Shown in pieces: positions 43,395 through 55,960 of a stretch of 64,000 nt of DNA. The stretch is taken from assembly GCA_014058105.1 (NCBI GenBank), contig JACGCM010001747.1, forward strand, positions 1,550,001 through 1,614,000, read 5' to 3'. The notes beneath the pieces are model-generated. The model had not been told where the DNA came from. It made no database searches and saw nothing but the letters and a program-made list of their open reading frames with translations. Every line of letters starts with the position of its first letter. Within the stretch, counting starts at the first letter, position 1. Made by a program: the position numbers and the translations under genes. Source of the stretch: Kingdonia uniflora. Its lineage: Eukaryota; Streptophyta; Magnoliopsida; Ranunculales; Circaeasteraceae.

Positions 43395-46300
43395 ATTACC
43401 AACTCTTGCCGATTCAAGCGCAGACGACTATCAGAATGCTGTGATCTCATACCTCAAGACAAAGAAGCCAAGCTTCAGCCTGAGTCGAGCAATCTTTGGC
43501 TTGGGATCTTATTCAAAGATTACGATATTAGTCATGTAAAATTTCCAAATCATGATGCATTAGTCATAATGTTCAAGATGAAGAAGTTTGTCATGTACAC
43601 AATGATGATTGATACTGGAAGTGGTATTGAGATTCTCTTTCAAAGTACTATCGACCAAATGGGATTGGCCGATCAAGCTATTCTAAGCGACACCGATATT
43701 AGTGGATTCAATGGTTCTAAAGAAGAGCGAGTACGCAAGATCATCTTACCTATTACCGCAGGACCTGCCACCATTGACATCATCTTCTAGGTAATCAATG
43801 TCAAATCTCGTTATCTAGAAATTATGGGCCGCTGTTGGATTTACAACATGGAAGCAATCGCTTCTACCTATTATCAAGTACTCCACTTCAAATACAATGA
43901 TGGTATCCATGAAATTGAGGGTAGTGAAAAGCTCTATTGAGTTTGCAAAAATACCATCTCAGTAATTCTAGATACCTTAGACAAATACACTGCATAACAA
44001 TTATAGAAAGCTGATCACCTTTATGATCAGCCTTCAACAGAATACGTCAACATTGATGGACCTAGCAGAGGTTCTTTTATCGGTACTAAGCTGGTTCAGC
44101 ATGATATAGAAGTTCTAACTCAGTTCTTACAACTAAATTGTAATATTTTTACGTAGATTTTCAAAGGGATGCCTAGTATCGATCCAGCCAAGGCATGTAA
44201 CAAATTGACCATCAACATCAACGCCATGGCGGTAAAATAAAAATAGTGACGATTATCACCTTGACTTTAAGATAAAGTTAACATGAAGATTGAGAAATTA
44301 ATCAAAGTGGGATTTATTCGAGAAGCCAAATATCTAGATAGGATATCCAACATCGTCGTTCTCCCAAAGAAGAATGGAAAAGTTTGAGTTTGTGTAGATT
44401 TCACAGATCTAAACAAACATACTCTGAAGGACAGTTTCCTTCTTCCCAGCATTTATCAAATCCTTGATTCTACAGTAGGTCGCGAACTCCTATCTATGAT
44501 GGACACTGCTTCAGGATATATTTAAATTCTACTCTTGGAAGAAGATCAAGAAAAGACCACTTTTATCACTGAAAGGGGACTTTACTATTACAAAATTTTA
44601 CCCTTTGGACTCAAAAATATAGGCGTGACTTATCAACAATTGATGATTACTATGTTCAAAGCATATCTTAGGAAAGTTATGGAAGTCTACATCGATGATC
44701 TCTTGTGCAAGGGCATATAGTGAGCCAACCACATTGCAGATCTCAACACAATATTCAGCATTCTTCGATCTTATACGATGCGTCTCAATCCTGATAAGTA
44801 TTAATTCAGAGTACATCCAGGTCAATTTCTCGGCCATCTCATCTGCAAGAAAGGGATTGAGGGCAATCTAGATTAAATTCGGGTTCTCCTCAACATGCCA
44901 TCTCCAACTACGATGAAAGAAAACTTGTCGGCAATATTGTCGCTATCAACCGATTCGTTTTAAAAATTTTATACTGTTGTCATTGGCTATTCCTACTACT
45001 CCATGATTGTACCAAATGAGGGAAAGTTCAGGCAAATATAGAGGTCCAATGGATATCAAAATACGAAGTTGCTTTTAGGATCTCAAAACCTATTTGGGAA
45101 GGTCTCCCATAATGAGCACCCTAATAGATAATGAGGAACTAATTATATACCTAGAAGTTACAGATACTTTAATTATCTCGGTTCTCATTTGACTTAAGGG
45201 GAAAATAGAGAATCTAGTCTACTTCATCAACAAATCCCTCACTCCAGCAGAAACGAGTTATTCTAAAATTGAGAGACTTCTTCTAACTCTTGTTTATACT
45301 TTACAGAAACTTAAGTACTACTTCCAAGCTCACCCAATCAATGTCATGATAAACTACCCACTCCAAGAATTTTTTTCCAAAAAAGAAAAATCTAGAAGAG
45401 TATAGCAATGGTCAGTCAATTTGGGAGAACATGATATCAAGTTTGAACAACAACATTCAGAAAAGGGTCAGGCCGTTACCGATCTTCTTGCTGATTTTCC
45501 AGTGGAAGATCCCGAGTAGGAGGAGTACGATCCTGACCCTGCAGAGGAACTTATAGAAGATCCACCCCCCAAAGTATTTTACGAGCGAGCTGAATGGATT
45601 ACAAGAAAAGAGCAGAAACTTCTTACAGATTTATCAGTAGGGCCCGCAGTGTTAGGAATTGGAATCGTATTGATAACCCCTTCCAATGACAGAATCAAGA
45701 AATCAATCCACTTTAATTTTGAAGCCTCCAACAATTTCATCGAATACGAAGCTTTCATTCATGGACTCGACCTTGCACTTAGCTCGGTGTCCCAGAATTT
45801 TTAGTTTACACAAATTCACTACTCATCATCCACCATTACTCTGAGAAATACAAGAAGAATGGCAAGATGATCGAATACGCAACCCTCGTTGCAGATAGGA
45901 TGAACAAGTTTGCGCAAACAACTCTTGATTATCTTCCTCGAGGTGAAAACAGACACGCTGATTCCTTGGAACATAAGCTTGATATTTTCAGATCGAAGTA
46001 ATTTTAACCCCCAGCATTAATCGCATTTCTGTATGCACGATCAACACTGTGGGCGATAAAATGGAAGACGACGATTGGCGAAAGCCCCTCCTAGCCTACC
46101 TCATATCGACAAAAAATACAACAAACCACTTCTAGCAGATCCAAAGGAGCGCCGACAAAAGATCGATAACTCAAAGCGCTACACAAATTAAAACGGTTCT
46201 TTATACCACCATTTAGCCACGGGGCCTTACCTTAAGTGTCTCTCTAGAAAGAAAAAAATGAACGAGATGTTCTGCGATTTACATGAAGGGACTTGTGGCT

Positions 46301-47325
46301 CCCACACCGCAGGTCGATTACTTGTAAATAGAGCCATTTGCAAGGAGTATTCTGGCTGGGCATGCACAAGCAAGTAGAAGAGTACTCACGCAAATGTGAT
46401 ATATGTCATCGACATAGAAAAATGATGCACGCCATTGCGCTCAAACTATATACAAGAAATGTGTTTTGGCCATTCAAAAGATGGGCACTCGATCTTGTCG
46501 TTGATCTTCCTAATTCTCTAGGTAACCGCCGATACATACTCATAGCTACAGATTATTCTAAAAAATGGGTAGATGCAGTTTCACTCTGTCGAACCAAAGA
46601 AGAAAAGGTCATCTCTTTTATCTGGGAACATATTATTACTCAGTTTGGATGCCCCCACCTAATTTTATCGATAATGGGCCACAATTTGTTAGAGAAAAAG
46701 TCATAGCTTTCCTCAACAAATACAATATTATCCTCTCACCATCCAACCCCTATTACCCTAAAGGTAATGTCAAGCCAAAATTACCAACAAAACCATCATG
46801 GATGGACTCAAGAAAAAGCTTCACTCTCAGAAAAAAGGGAGCTGGGATCGAGAACTTCCTCATATCTTATGTGCATATCGTACTACTTCACATCAATCAA
46901 TCGGCTACACCTCATTCCTCCTTGCCTATGGGACCGAAGCAGTCATTTCCTAAGAATACCATCATTCAATTAGAGATCACGAGCTCACTGACAAAAAAAT
47001 TAAGTTTGAATTGGCATGCAACCTCAATTGGATCTATGAGACTAGGGAATGCGTTATTGCTAACTTAGGTCGATATCACCATATACTGGCCAGTTCATAT
47101 AGCGGCGAGTCAGAAGTCGTACTTTTTAAATCGATGATCTTGTCCTCAGAGAAATCCCTCAAACACATAAAAGAGTCTCATGCCAGGAAACTAGCAGAAA
47201 ATTGGGAGGGTCAATTCCTTATCACAGGTCTCATAGGCCTGGGATTATATTACCTCATGACAGAAGAGGGAGTCCACATCTCAAATCCTTGGAACACTAG
47301 GCAACTAAAACGATACTATCATTAA
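43395..47325 (+). pseudogene. A3 pol: protease, RT, two RNases H, integrase
   Basis: Protease MMIDTGSGIEILF at about 43605 is intact. RT (about 44280-45070) has MMDTASGY and YIDDLL at 44688. The first RNase H follows (LLSKKEKSRRVQQWSVNLGE-like region near 45380). The second RNase H (45610-45990) has TDLSVGPAVLGIGIVLITPS, ASNNFIEYEAFIHGLDLAL and PRGENRHADS. Integrase (46260-47325) has HEGTCGSHTAGR, CDICHRH (zinc-binding Cys pair present), IATDYSKKW, a 1-bp deletion at the second acidic motif and Lys for the third acidic residue. C-terminal LENWEGQF-like chromodomain-free end, then RQLKRYYH*. Confidence 0.85.
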
Positions 47326-47477
47326 GTCCCTCACTACTCCATTTCAAATTCTCACTTTTTTCATTCTAAAAGTAAGATTTTAATCTCCATCAATGTACAT
47401 CATTTTCTATTCAATTAAAACTTCCAAGTTTTTTCCCATACAACTCTCTACTTATGTAGACAATATATAGATTAAAG

Positions 47478-48090
47478 CATGGGTAAGACTAGTTTTCAAT
47501 CGACCTCTATACCGGTTAAAATAAGAATGTCACTTGATTTGACCAACTTTACGATACTCTAAAATTAAAATAAATGTAATACTAGTTTTCAATCGAGGAA
47601 CTCTGCCAGACATAAAATAAAGTAAAGGTAAAATTAACTTTCATCTCACTTAATATGGCTGTGACATTTTACCGGTTAAAACAAGGATAACACTTAATTT
47701 GACTGACTCAACTATACTCTGAGATTAAAATAAAGGTAATACTAGTTTTCAATCGAGGAACTCTACCAGACATAAGATAAAGTAAAGGTAAAACTAACTT
47801 TTATCTCACTCAATATGGCTGTGACATTATACCGGCTAAAATAAGGATAACACTTGATTTGACCGAGTCTACTATACTCTGAGATTAAAACAAAGGTAAT
47901 ACTAGTTTTTAATCGAGGAACTTTACCAGACATAAGATAAAGCAAAGGTAAAACTAGCTTTTATCTCACTCAATATGGCTACGACATTACTACTCTGCAA
48001 TTAAAATAAAGGTAATGCTAGTTTTTAATCAAAGAAGTCTACCAGACATAAAATAAAGCAAAGGTAAAACTAGCTTTTCTCTCTCAATAT
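47478..48090 (+). repeat. 160-bp tandem repeat between A3 pol and as3
   Basis: The word ACTAGTTTT(C/T)AATC occurs at 47487, 47581, 47741, 47901 and 48017; full units are 160 bp, others are shortened. Units contain AAATAAAG on plus. Confidence 0.85.
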
Positions 48091-48130
48091 GTCTGCGGCA
48101 GATACTTTTTTTAGGTTACATATACAACCA

Positions 48131-48409
48131 CTATAAAAGATTCATTTTTGTTATTGGGAGGTCAGCCACGAGTTCCCCAACAGCAGGAGGACGACCAGCC
48201 ATAAATTCTCGATCTCGAGTAGTCACAACAATCATGCCCTGCTCTACCAATTCAGGTTGAGAGCTTAACTCTGTTTCCATGGAGATCATACAATTTCCCC
48301 GATCTATATCAGCTCTGCAAATACATTCACTTTCTGATAAACAGTCTTGCAAAGTATCTCTCACTAACTCAAGCCTTTTTACCTCTTCTACAAAATAGGT
48401 GACCACCGC
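48131..48409 (-). pseudogene. A3 as3, C-terminal tail
   Basis: Reads YFVEEVKRLELVRDTLQDCL, then SECICRADIDRGNC, ISMETELSSQPELVEQG and AGRPPAVGELVADLP before a stop. This is the end of the as3 protein; the rest lies beyond C1 at 57530-62446. The Cys residues in CIC and GNC are kept in O as well. Confidence 0.65.
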
Positions 48410-48891
48410 TGTAGTGACATGTTTTCCGGAAGGAGAATCCTCGCCAATACTTATTCGTAAAGAGAATGCAATAAGCTAGATAAAACAAGATTTTACGCAT
48501 AAAACTCTGTAAAGGCTGAGAAAAACCATGACCTCGAGGATGATTTTTATGTAAACTCCAGTAAGATGCTAGTTATTGCACATTTTGGAATGATGTTGGG
48601 TTTTAGAAGTAAAAATAGTAAGAGATTATGATCCTCTTGAATCTATTCTCTGCCTGTATTTATAGTCATACAGGCAGTTTTACAAAAAGTAAGAAATAGT
48701 CTCCTATTCTAGGGGAGTGGGCAAACTTTATAGATCTCTAACAGTTCTTTCTTAACCAAGCTTCAACGGCTACATTTGAGAAGTTGAGGGCTTATAGTAA
48801 CTTCTAAAATGATGACCTTCGATCAAGTGCAGCAGTCTTTGACTATACTTTGCTGGCTTACTCTTGTGAATCTGGGGAATAAGCTACTATA
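48410..48891 (-). repeat. 3' LTR of C1
   Basis: TGTAGTGACA...AAGCTACTATA; the last bases should be CTACA by its partner. A weak polypurine tract (minus GAATTGGGCGAT) follows at 48892-48903. Confidence 0.8.
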
Positions 48892-49934
48892 ATCGCCCAA
48901 TTCTCGACAAAAGCACCTGTGGTTGTGTCAAGAAGAAGTTGGAAGCTGAAGAGATTGTCGAATGAGAAGATGAGTTGTCTGTATTATTTTTGATGTCAAA
49001 GGAACTATATTTGGTCAAGTCATTCCCGAAGCACAATTAATGCGGTACAGTGAATCTGGCAGAGTTGCATTGGGTAAAAATAGGAGGTTATTGAGGGTAG
49101 AATGGTAGTAGTTTTTAGAAAGATGCCGCCCTAAGTGTGGTCTAATACGTTGTCTGCGGCAGAAGACGGTGAACAGCCTAAGGGAAAAATCTAGCGCAAA
49201 CTGATCGGTAATAATTCTTCATGTTATCGTGTCATGGCGTTGGGTTGGGAGAGAGGTCAACAGAGTGAAGAGGCATATCTATTGGAAATAATTGTATCAT
49301 TATGCAGTGTTGAAGGTAATTGAGTGCGTCAGTTTAGGGGAGAGAGTGTAATTGTTTGTGTTGATGATGAAAATTTGAAGCTCAGATGGGCGTCCAGGGA
49401 TCTTACCGAATGTGGGAGGCTTCTTGCAATTTTTTGTTGCCTTCATCTGGGGAAGTAACCTTTAGAAGTTCAGTGACTTGAGATTCATTAAGGTTCTTAG
49501 CACTGGAAAAAGGCTTTAATATCCGATTCTGGTGTAAAGAAAACATAGATTAATCAGTCCTATAAGTCTAATGTAAAAATAGATCTAGTTTGATGTAATG
49601 TAATCGAAGGATATAGTCACGGATGTTATATGTAACAAAATCGAAGGAGGAAGTTGTCGAATATGAAATGTAATTTGTTCATAATAATAATTAAAGTTAA
49701 TATCTTTGATATTCTATTCATGTACATTTTGATTATCAATTGTAGTTTGAAATAAGCGAAGGTGAAATGTCGAACGTGAATACACATTAAATGTTGATGG
49801 GTTATCAAAATATCTCGAATGTATTTGACTGAGTGGGTCCCATAATAGATTTTTAGATTGATGGATTTGACTTTGAAATTGTATAGTTCCAAGGTAAAGT
49901 AAATATAGGTGAGTTGGATCATGGCTGGAGGGGG
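48892..49934 (+). other. C1 region between 3' LTR and as1
   Basis: About 1 kb without a recognisable gene, AT-rich with G-rich patches; corresponds to the as1 leader/promoter side in the other elements but is longer. Confidence 0.35.
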
Positions 49935-49943
49935 TATAAATAA
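49935..49943 (+). promoter_or_regulatory. TATA box of C1 as1
   Basis: TATAAATAA, 44 bp before the as1 start. Confidence 0.55.
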
Positions 49944-49978
49944 GTCTTGTTGCTGCAGATGTGAGGCATTCATGCAAG

Positions 49979-50220
49979 ATGGTGAAGACGTGAGCTCAAT
50001 CCCAAAATGGTGTATTCAGACATGTTCAAGCGATGTACTGGGAACTTTACACTCGATATTTTAGATCTCAAAACTGTTATTTGCATCTGCAAGATTCAGA
50101 GGAGCCCAATTATAAAGGGATGAGTGAGGCAGAAGCGAAGGAGGCTGAGGAGGACTTTGAATTTCGTGTTAAATTGTAGTTTTGGAATCCTCCTAAAGGA
50201 GTTGGCAGTATGTAGACTTA
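49979..50220 (+). pseudogene. as1 of C1
   Basis: Starts MVKT, a stop, then AQSQNGVF...[17 protein letters not shown] and [20 protein letters not shown]. The last block is plainly the YQGxSEEEAVEAEEDFY motif of the A family, so as1 is older than the split of A and C. One early and two late stops. Confidence 0.55.
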
Positions 50221-50528
50221 AGCAACATTATTGGTGAAGAGGTAAGATGAAGCTACAGTTAGGGGTTTATGAAGTTATAATGTTTAGTAGAAGTAAGTCG
50301 TTTGTAAGGATTTGCTATGGTCAATGAAATATAATGAAAATAGTTGTGTAGGATATTTTGTCGATGAAAGTAATTTGTTGTTATTTGTCGAATGGATAAT
50401 GTACTTGTTAAAATTTGGTAATAGAAAATAACTTTAAGCAAATTTTTGGTAGAATGTCGAATATAATGATATTCTAGATGTTGTCGAATATGGACCTAAA
50501 AATATAGGAATTTGTAGGTAAAGTAAAA

Positions 50529-50792
50529 GTGGGGGAACTATCAAGAATAATGATTATAGCCAGATGTGTTCCTTTAGGTGAGAGTCTGAAATATAAGGAA
50601 GATAATGTTAATCGTCTTTGTGACAAGATAGGTTATGCTTTGGTGCACGTGAATGTAGCTGAAGAAGTCCTTCGAGATATAGAAGCATTAGGGTGGGAGT
50701 ATAAGCGTTTGTTGGCTTTGAGAAGGCAAAGTATCGAAGAGGCTGGGAAGAGAAGTAGAAGGCATTATATTCTAGGAATTGAACAGTCGTGA
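50529..50792 (+). CDS. Unrecognised 87-residue frame of C1 in the as2 position
   Basis: MGELSRIMIIARCVPLGESL..., a helical, Glu/Lys/Arg-rich frame (EEVLRDIEALGWEYKRLLAL) placed between as1 and the as3 TATA box, where A and B have as2. No clear sequence likeness to as2 was seen, so homology is only positional. Open and ends 29 bp before the TATA box. It may be a chance frame. Confidence 0.35.
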   Translation: MGELSRIMIIARCVPLGESLKYKEDNVNRLCDKIGYALVHVNVAEEVLRDIEALGWEYKRLLALRRQSIEEAGKRSRRHYILGIEQS

Positions 50793-50821
50793 AGTGGTGC
50801 GATGAACAGTCATGTAGGGTC

Positions 50822-50830
50822 TATAAATAC
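50822..50830 (+). promoter_or_regulatory. TATA box of C1 as3
   Basis: TATAAATAC, the counterpart of the as3 boxes of A and B. Confidence 0.5.
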
Positions 50831-50899
50831 CTATGAAGTAGGCGACTGTTTACACTTTGCAAATACTAAAACAATATCTTTAGTGCGAATTACTTGTGC

Positions 50900-53800
50900 T
50901 TGTCGTTGGATTGGTTGTCTACGATTGCGAAGGAGGAGATTAGTGTTCTGATTGAAAGAGCCAAGCATTCAAAAGAGAGGGATATATAAGCAGCGCATAA
51001 ACAAGGTTAGTGATTCTAGCTTTTATGTTTATTGGTGTGATTGATTAAGTTATAAACGAATAAAATTAAGTAAAATGAATATTGTTGTATATTAAATTGA
51101 ATTGAAAGTGAATGATTTGTAAGATAATAGTATTAGGGTTTGATAGAGCAGTTTTTAGGAAATTATATTTTGGGTATAATTTGGTGGGTGTAAAGCCGGA
51201 AGAAATGGAGTCGTAGGGGTTTTATGGATGGTTTCTGGTGTGGGTGGTGTAAGAAATGGGTAGAGATGAGTGGAGAGGGCAGTAGAAATGTTAATTTTGA
51301 AAGGCGAGATTGTAGAGAGTAGTAGAAATATCGTTTTGATAGACGAGATTGTCGGGGACGTTAGTTTTGCGTTGGGATTTGGCCTGATTTTGTGCCGGAG
51401 AAGGGGAATTATCAATTTTGAATAATGGTATTTTGGTGGGAAATAGATGAAGTGTGTTCGGGAAGCTGCTGAGTTTTCAGTAATTTAACAAAAAGTAAAC
51501 CAGATTAACAAGTTATCGATGTTACTCATGAAAAATAGAAAGGCATCGAGAACTGAGCAGATGTGCACTTTAATGAAAGATAGGAATATGAATAAAATTA
51601 TATAAATTATATCGAGAACTGTGGTAATAAATATAAATGTAAAATGATAGTAGCAGATAAAGTGAATGACGTGTTGGAGAGTAATCTCGACAACGATATC
51701 TTTATGAATATATAAACTTATAAACATACATATGTATCACATATGATAAATTCTAACTATGTAAAAACTATGGAATCTGTTGTACAGGTTCGATTTAAAA
51801 TGGCTGAACTAATTCAAAATGATGAAAAAGACATATACGAGAGTCTGGAAGGCGTAACACCTCTGATGATTGATGTGAGGATTTGTGTACAACAATTGGG
51901 AGGGAGATATAGGGTAAGGTTGAGTAGTGCAGATTTAGGTAGCGTAGAACAGTTTAGGTGGCACCTAACGTTATCGAACAGGGTGAGGAGGAGGATATGG
52001 AAATGGATGTAGATCATGAGCCTCAAGTGAGTGATCGAGATGGTAGCGGGAATCGGGAAGAGGATGCGAAGGAAGGCAAGGAAGCATGTTATAGAGAGGG
52101 CCCAAAGACTAAAGAGTTATTAAGCTTCAAGAAGAAGTATGGTATTGCTGGGGATATAAGGTTAGAGGAGTACCAGTAAGAAATGATCGACCAGAAAATA
52201 CCTTTGAATAGTATTCTGGTGCATCAAGAACAAATAAAGAAGGGCTTGAAGCTTCCTCTCAGAGCAGACCAAAAAAATTAATGAACTTCTATGATATGGC
52301 ACTGGGGTAGTTCAATCTGAATGTGTATGATATGTTTAGGGTTTGTCAGGCAATAAATGGTCGACTTAAGGCCAGGGGGGACGAGTTAATAATTGTTGAG
52401 GATTTATGTTTGTACAACACACTCAAGATGAACCCGCAGAGGCTAGAATACCGGTACTTAGCGAGGTTCCTGAAATGACCATTGTTTTATGATATGGTGT
52501 CAACTGGGAGGCAATACACCGATGAACGCTTACTTGTCTCTGAAAATTATGAGTTCGATAAAAAAGAGCCCGGGGAACCTTTAAAGTGAAAATCTTTTCA
52601 CTTAGATGTGTGGTTAGGTAATTGAAATTCCCAATGTTCGAATTGTGTGAATGAGATGTAAGTGTTTATAACTTGTTTATGTTATTTGCAGCGTTGAAAA
52701 AGGTCGACAAGAAATTTCTTTGGTAGAATTGATAACCTGGTTATCGATCAAGATCTTGTGAACACTCTATTCTAAGAGGCTGGTTTAAAGAGGTCGAGGG
52801 TAAAAGGGTCGGAAGTGCCTGTTATCAGCAGAAAAATGTCAACGTGGAATAAGGGAGCCGCAGATGCTAGCTTACCACTTGAAAATTGCTCCTTGGTTGG
52901 GTATAGCACTGATACAGAGATTGATGCTATGCTAAGAGAGTCTCTGGGAAGGAATAAAAAGAAAAGGGCGGCGAGTGCTGATGTTCCTCCATTGCTTTCT
53001 CATAAGAGGAAAACTTGACAATCGACAATGGAGGAGGTGGCTGGTACTATTAGATCAGTAGTTGCTACGGATATGCATCCCCCACGGGGTTCTGAGAGTG
53101 TGGTCCCGAAGAAGACCAGTGGCGGGACGTCGAAGAAGAAGTATGTTAAAGAATCTAAGACATAAGTTTAGAAGATTATGGATGCTTATACGTCTGGGAT
53201 GGAGGAGCTGAAGACCGAGCTGGAGGATTGCATGGTGGGGATTGATAGTTTGAATACATTTTTTAGTGAGGGTCCGAGGAATTTGACGAAAGTATGAAAT
53301 TTAAATGTTTTTCTACGAATGAAAAAATTGGTAGGTCACTCGAATATTCATTATATAACTTTGATGCATATTAAGAAGTTAGTAACTGAGGCTATGGGTC
53401 GTGTCGTGGGCAGTGGAGAGCTGACAAACCAGATTATTGCCTATAAAAATAAAGAGAAGGATTTGATCGTGGAGAAGGCTGAATTGAATGCAACATTGAA
53501 TAGGTATAAGCTCGATGCCAAGAAGGCGAGGGAAGCTGTGCTGGGTGAAGCAAAGAATTTGGCAAATAAAGAGAAAAATGAGGCTTTGGCATTGTAGATG
53601 ACCACCTATGAAAAAGATGTGAGGGATCAAGTTGTCAATGCTCGTAAAGCTATGAAGCAAGAGCAGGGCAAGCTGCTCGATGAGGTGAAGGTGAAGATAA
53701 ATGAGGAGAAACTGGAAAAATGCATGGAAGTGAGGTTACATTTTCGAGAACAATATGACGAGTTGGACGAGGGGAAGAAATTCTACAAGGGACTTGTAAA

Positions 53801-54024
53801 TGCTGGTGGTGTCATTTTTTATGATAACTCTGATGATGATGTACCCTAGACTCCTAATGTATATAGGACAATCGATATTATCGAAGATGATGTGATAGTG
53901 GAGGCTGACGGTGCTCGTCCTGGTGAGGTAGCAAATGTTCAGGTTCCCGAAGGTACTCTAAGGTTGAATGAAGAAAAATCTCCTTCTGAAATGTTAAATC
54001 TCGTGCAGACTATGTTTAATTGAG
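50900..54024 (+). pseudogene. as3 of C1: divergent transposon-domain and coiled-coil gene
   Basis: A short first exon before ACAAG|GTTAGTG (51006) and an acceptor TGTACAG (51787) suggest intron 1. Then MAELIQNDEKDIYESLEG (51800), an acidic EEEDMEMDVDHE segment (51990) and a degraded Transposase_28-like region at 52250-52620: [28 protein letters not shown], then WLGN. Further, SLGRNKKKRAAS is a basic patch (52945), VEKAELNATLNRYKLDAKKA and related segments form a coiled coil (53400-53850), and the end reads VPEGTLRLNEEKSPSEML (54024). Frame changes and stops are frequent. A GTAAGT...TTGCAG interval at 52658-52691 sits where intron 2 should be but is only 34 bp, too short to splice in plants. 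Confidence 0.55.
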
Positions 54025-54420
54025 AAAGGATGTAAAAATGGTCAGTGGAACCGAAACAATTTAATTTGTAGTATTGTGGTGAAACAATTTGGTGTTGCTG
54101 AAAAACTTTTTTATTTGTGAACTAATTATGTGCACATGTTTTATAAATAGTTCTAAGTAGCAGATTTGATAAAGTGATTTTGATTTCATGTGACTATAGA
54201 TCGAGTAGATAAATGAGGAACTCTTGTTTGCGTGATATGTGAAAGATGGCCATGAAATGGTAAGTAATGAGAATGAGTACCTGATGTATATCTTGAGATG
54301 GGTATATGGATTTAGAATTGAAACAAGAGCTCTCTTAGAATTTGTTTGATAAGTAAAGAACGCGAAGTACAATATCCTGTAATTGGATATTATTCGCATA
54401 AAATTCAAATGATAGGCTTT

Positions 54421-54840
54421 AGGTATATTTGTTAAGTAGTGACCGAAAACAAATCAAGATTGTATGGATTTTGTTATTCTGATGCATACTTATTAAGTAT
54501 GGGTCGAGATCAAATTAAATAGTAAGGATATTGTTTGTCTGATGTATACGTGACAAGTATAGATCGGGATCAAATCAAATAGTAAAGATCTTGTTTTTTT
54601 TATGTATACTTGACAAGTATAGATCGAGATCAAATCAAATAGTAAGGATATTGTTTGTCTGATGTATACTTGACAAGTATAGATCGAGTTCAAATCAAAT
54701 AGTAAATATATTATTTGTCTGATGTATACTTGACAAGTATAGATCAATATCAAATTAAATAATAAAGATATTGTTTGTCTGATATATACTTAACAAGTAT
54801 AGATCGAGATCAAATCAAATAGTAAGGATCAAATTGATAA
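54421..54840. repeat. 60-bp tandem repeat between C1 as3 and pol
   Basis: About seven copies in exact 60-bp register (54481, 54541, 54601, 54661, 54721, 54781), core TATACTTGACAAGTATAGAT, which is itself an inverted repeat (ATACTTG/CAAGTAT). Confidence 0.95.
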
Positions 54841-54882
54841 CAAAAGATGTATATTTGAATCGATCAAAACGGTTACAGTGTC

Positions 54883-55960
54883 TCATCTGTAAAATAGTTT
54901 CAGTTGAGCCGTGTTCCATGGATATTCAATCTGTATTTCGCCTTTAGTCATCAGCCAATAAGTTCCACTATCTTTTTGTTGCCGACAATGTATGGCCCTT
55001 CCCAGTTTTTTGATAATTTTCCAGAACTTTTAGGCCGAGTACTATCTTGGATCCGTCGTAAGACAAGGTCTCCAATACCAAATTTCTATTCCCAAACTTT
55101 CTTGTTATATGTTTTTTTCAAGGTATCATGGTATCGTCCCAAATTGGTAATGGCCTTATTTATGGTTTCCTCTATCCAATTGAGGCTGCAAAGGAGACTG
55201 AGTTCATTCTCTTCGTCTGGAATTTTTCGTCGAGTACTGGGTAGATCGAGGTCCAATGGTATGACTGCTTCCGTACCAAAAGCCATCATGAATGGAGTAC
55301 AGCTTGTTGAGACCCGAGGTATGGTGTGGTAGACCCAGTGAATACTGAGTAATTTGTCCACCCATTGGCCTTTCTTGTCGTCAAAACGCTTGCGTAATCC
55401 TGATTTGATGTTTTTGTCTATGGTTTCGGCTTGTCCATTGCCTTGATGATAATATGGTCTAGATGTTATGAGCTAGATTTTGTATTAAAGGAGGAAAGCA
55501 AGTACTTTGGCGCTGATGAACTGTTTGCCATTATCGGAGTGTATCATATGCGGACAACCAAACCTGGTGATGATGTGCTCCCAAAGGAACTTGATAACTT
55601 TATTTTCATTAGTATGGCAAAGAGGAAGTACTTCAGCCCATTTTGTGAAGTAATAAGTGGCAACCAGGAGGAACCTTCGGTTTCCCAATGCTGGATGGAA
55701 AGTTCTAATGATGTCGATTCCCCATCATTTGAATGGCCAGAGGACATTGCTGATATGCAGGTCTAAGGCTAGACTTTTGATGTCTTGGGCATGGATTTGG
55801 CATTTGTAGCATTTTCAAACAAAGTCTTCACAGTCCTATCTCATCTTGGGCCAATACAACCCTTGTGCAAAAGAAGATTGAGCTAACGATCTTCCTGAAA
55901 CATGTACTCCATATATACCTTCGTGAAGATCTCGGATTTTAGAGTCTGAGTTCCCTATTT
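54883..55960 (-). pseudogene. C1 integrase
   Basis: Begins at a deletion junction near 55960, then DLHEGIYGVHVSGRSLAQSS (first zinc-binding His pair), LVATYYFTKWAEVLPLCHTN (first catalytic Asp now Tyr), HMIHSDNGKQFISAKVLAFL, then AFGTEAVIPLDLDLPS and EETINKAITNLGRYHDTLKK. The end reads SGTYWLMTKGEIQIEYPWNT...FYR* at 54883. Frameshifts present. Confidence 0.75.

Noticed and set aside
54493..54753. Minus-strand frame with a 20-residue repeat (IYTCQVYIRQ)
   Set aside because: A by-product of the 60-bp tandem repeat, whose period is a multiple of three.
54421..54840. CRISPR-like array
   Set aside because: Units are contiguous 60-bp direct repeats without unique spacers, inside a plant retroelement.
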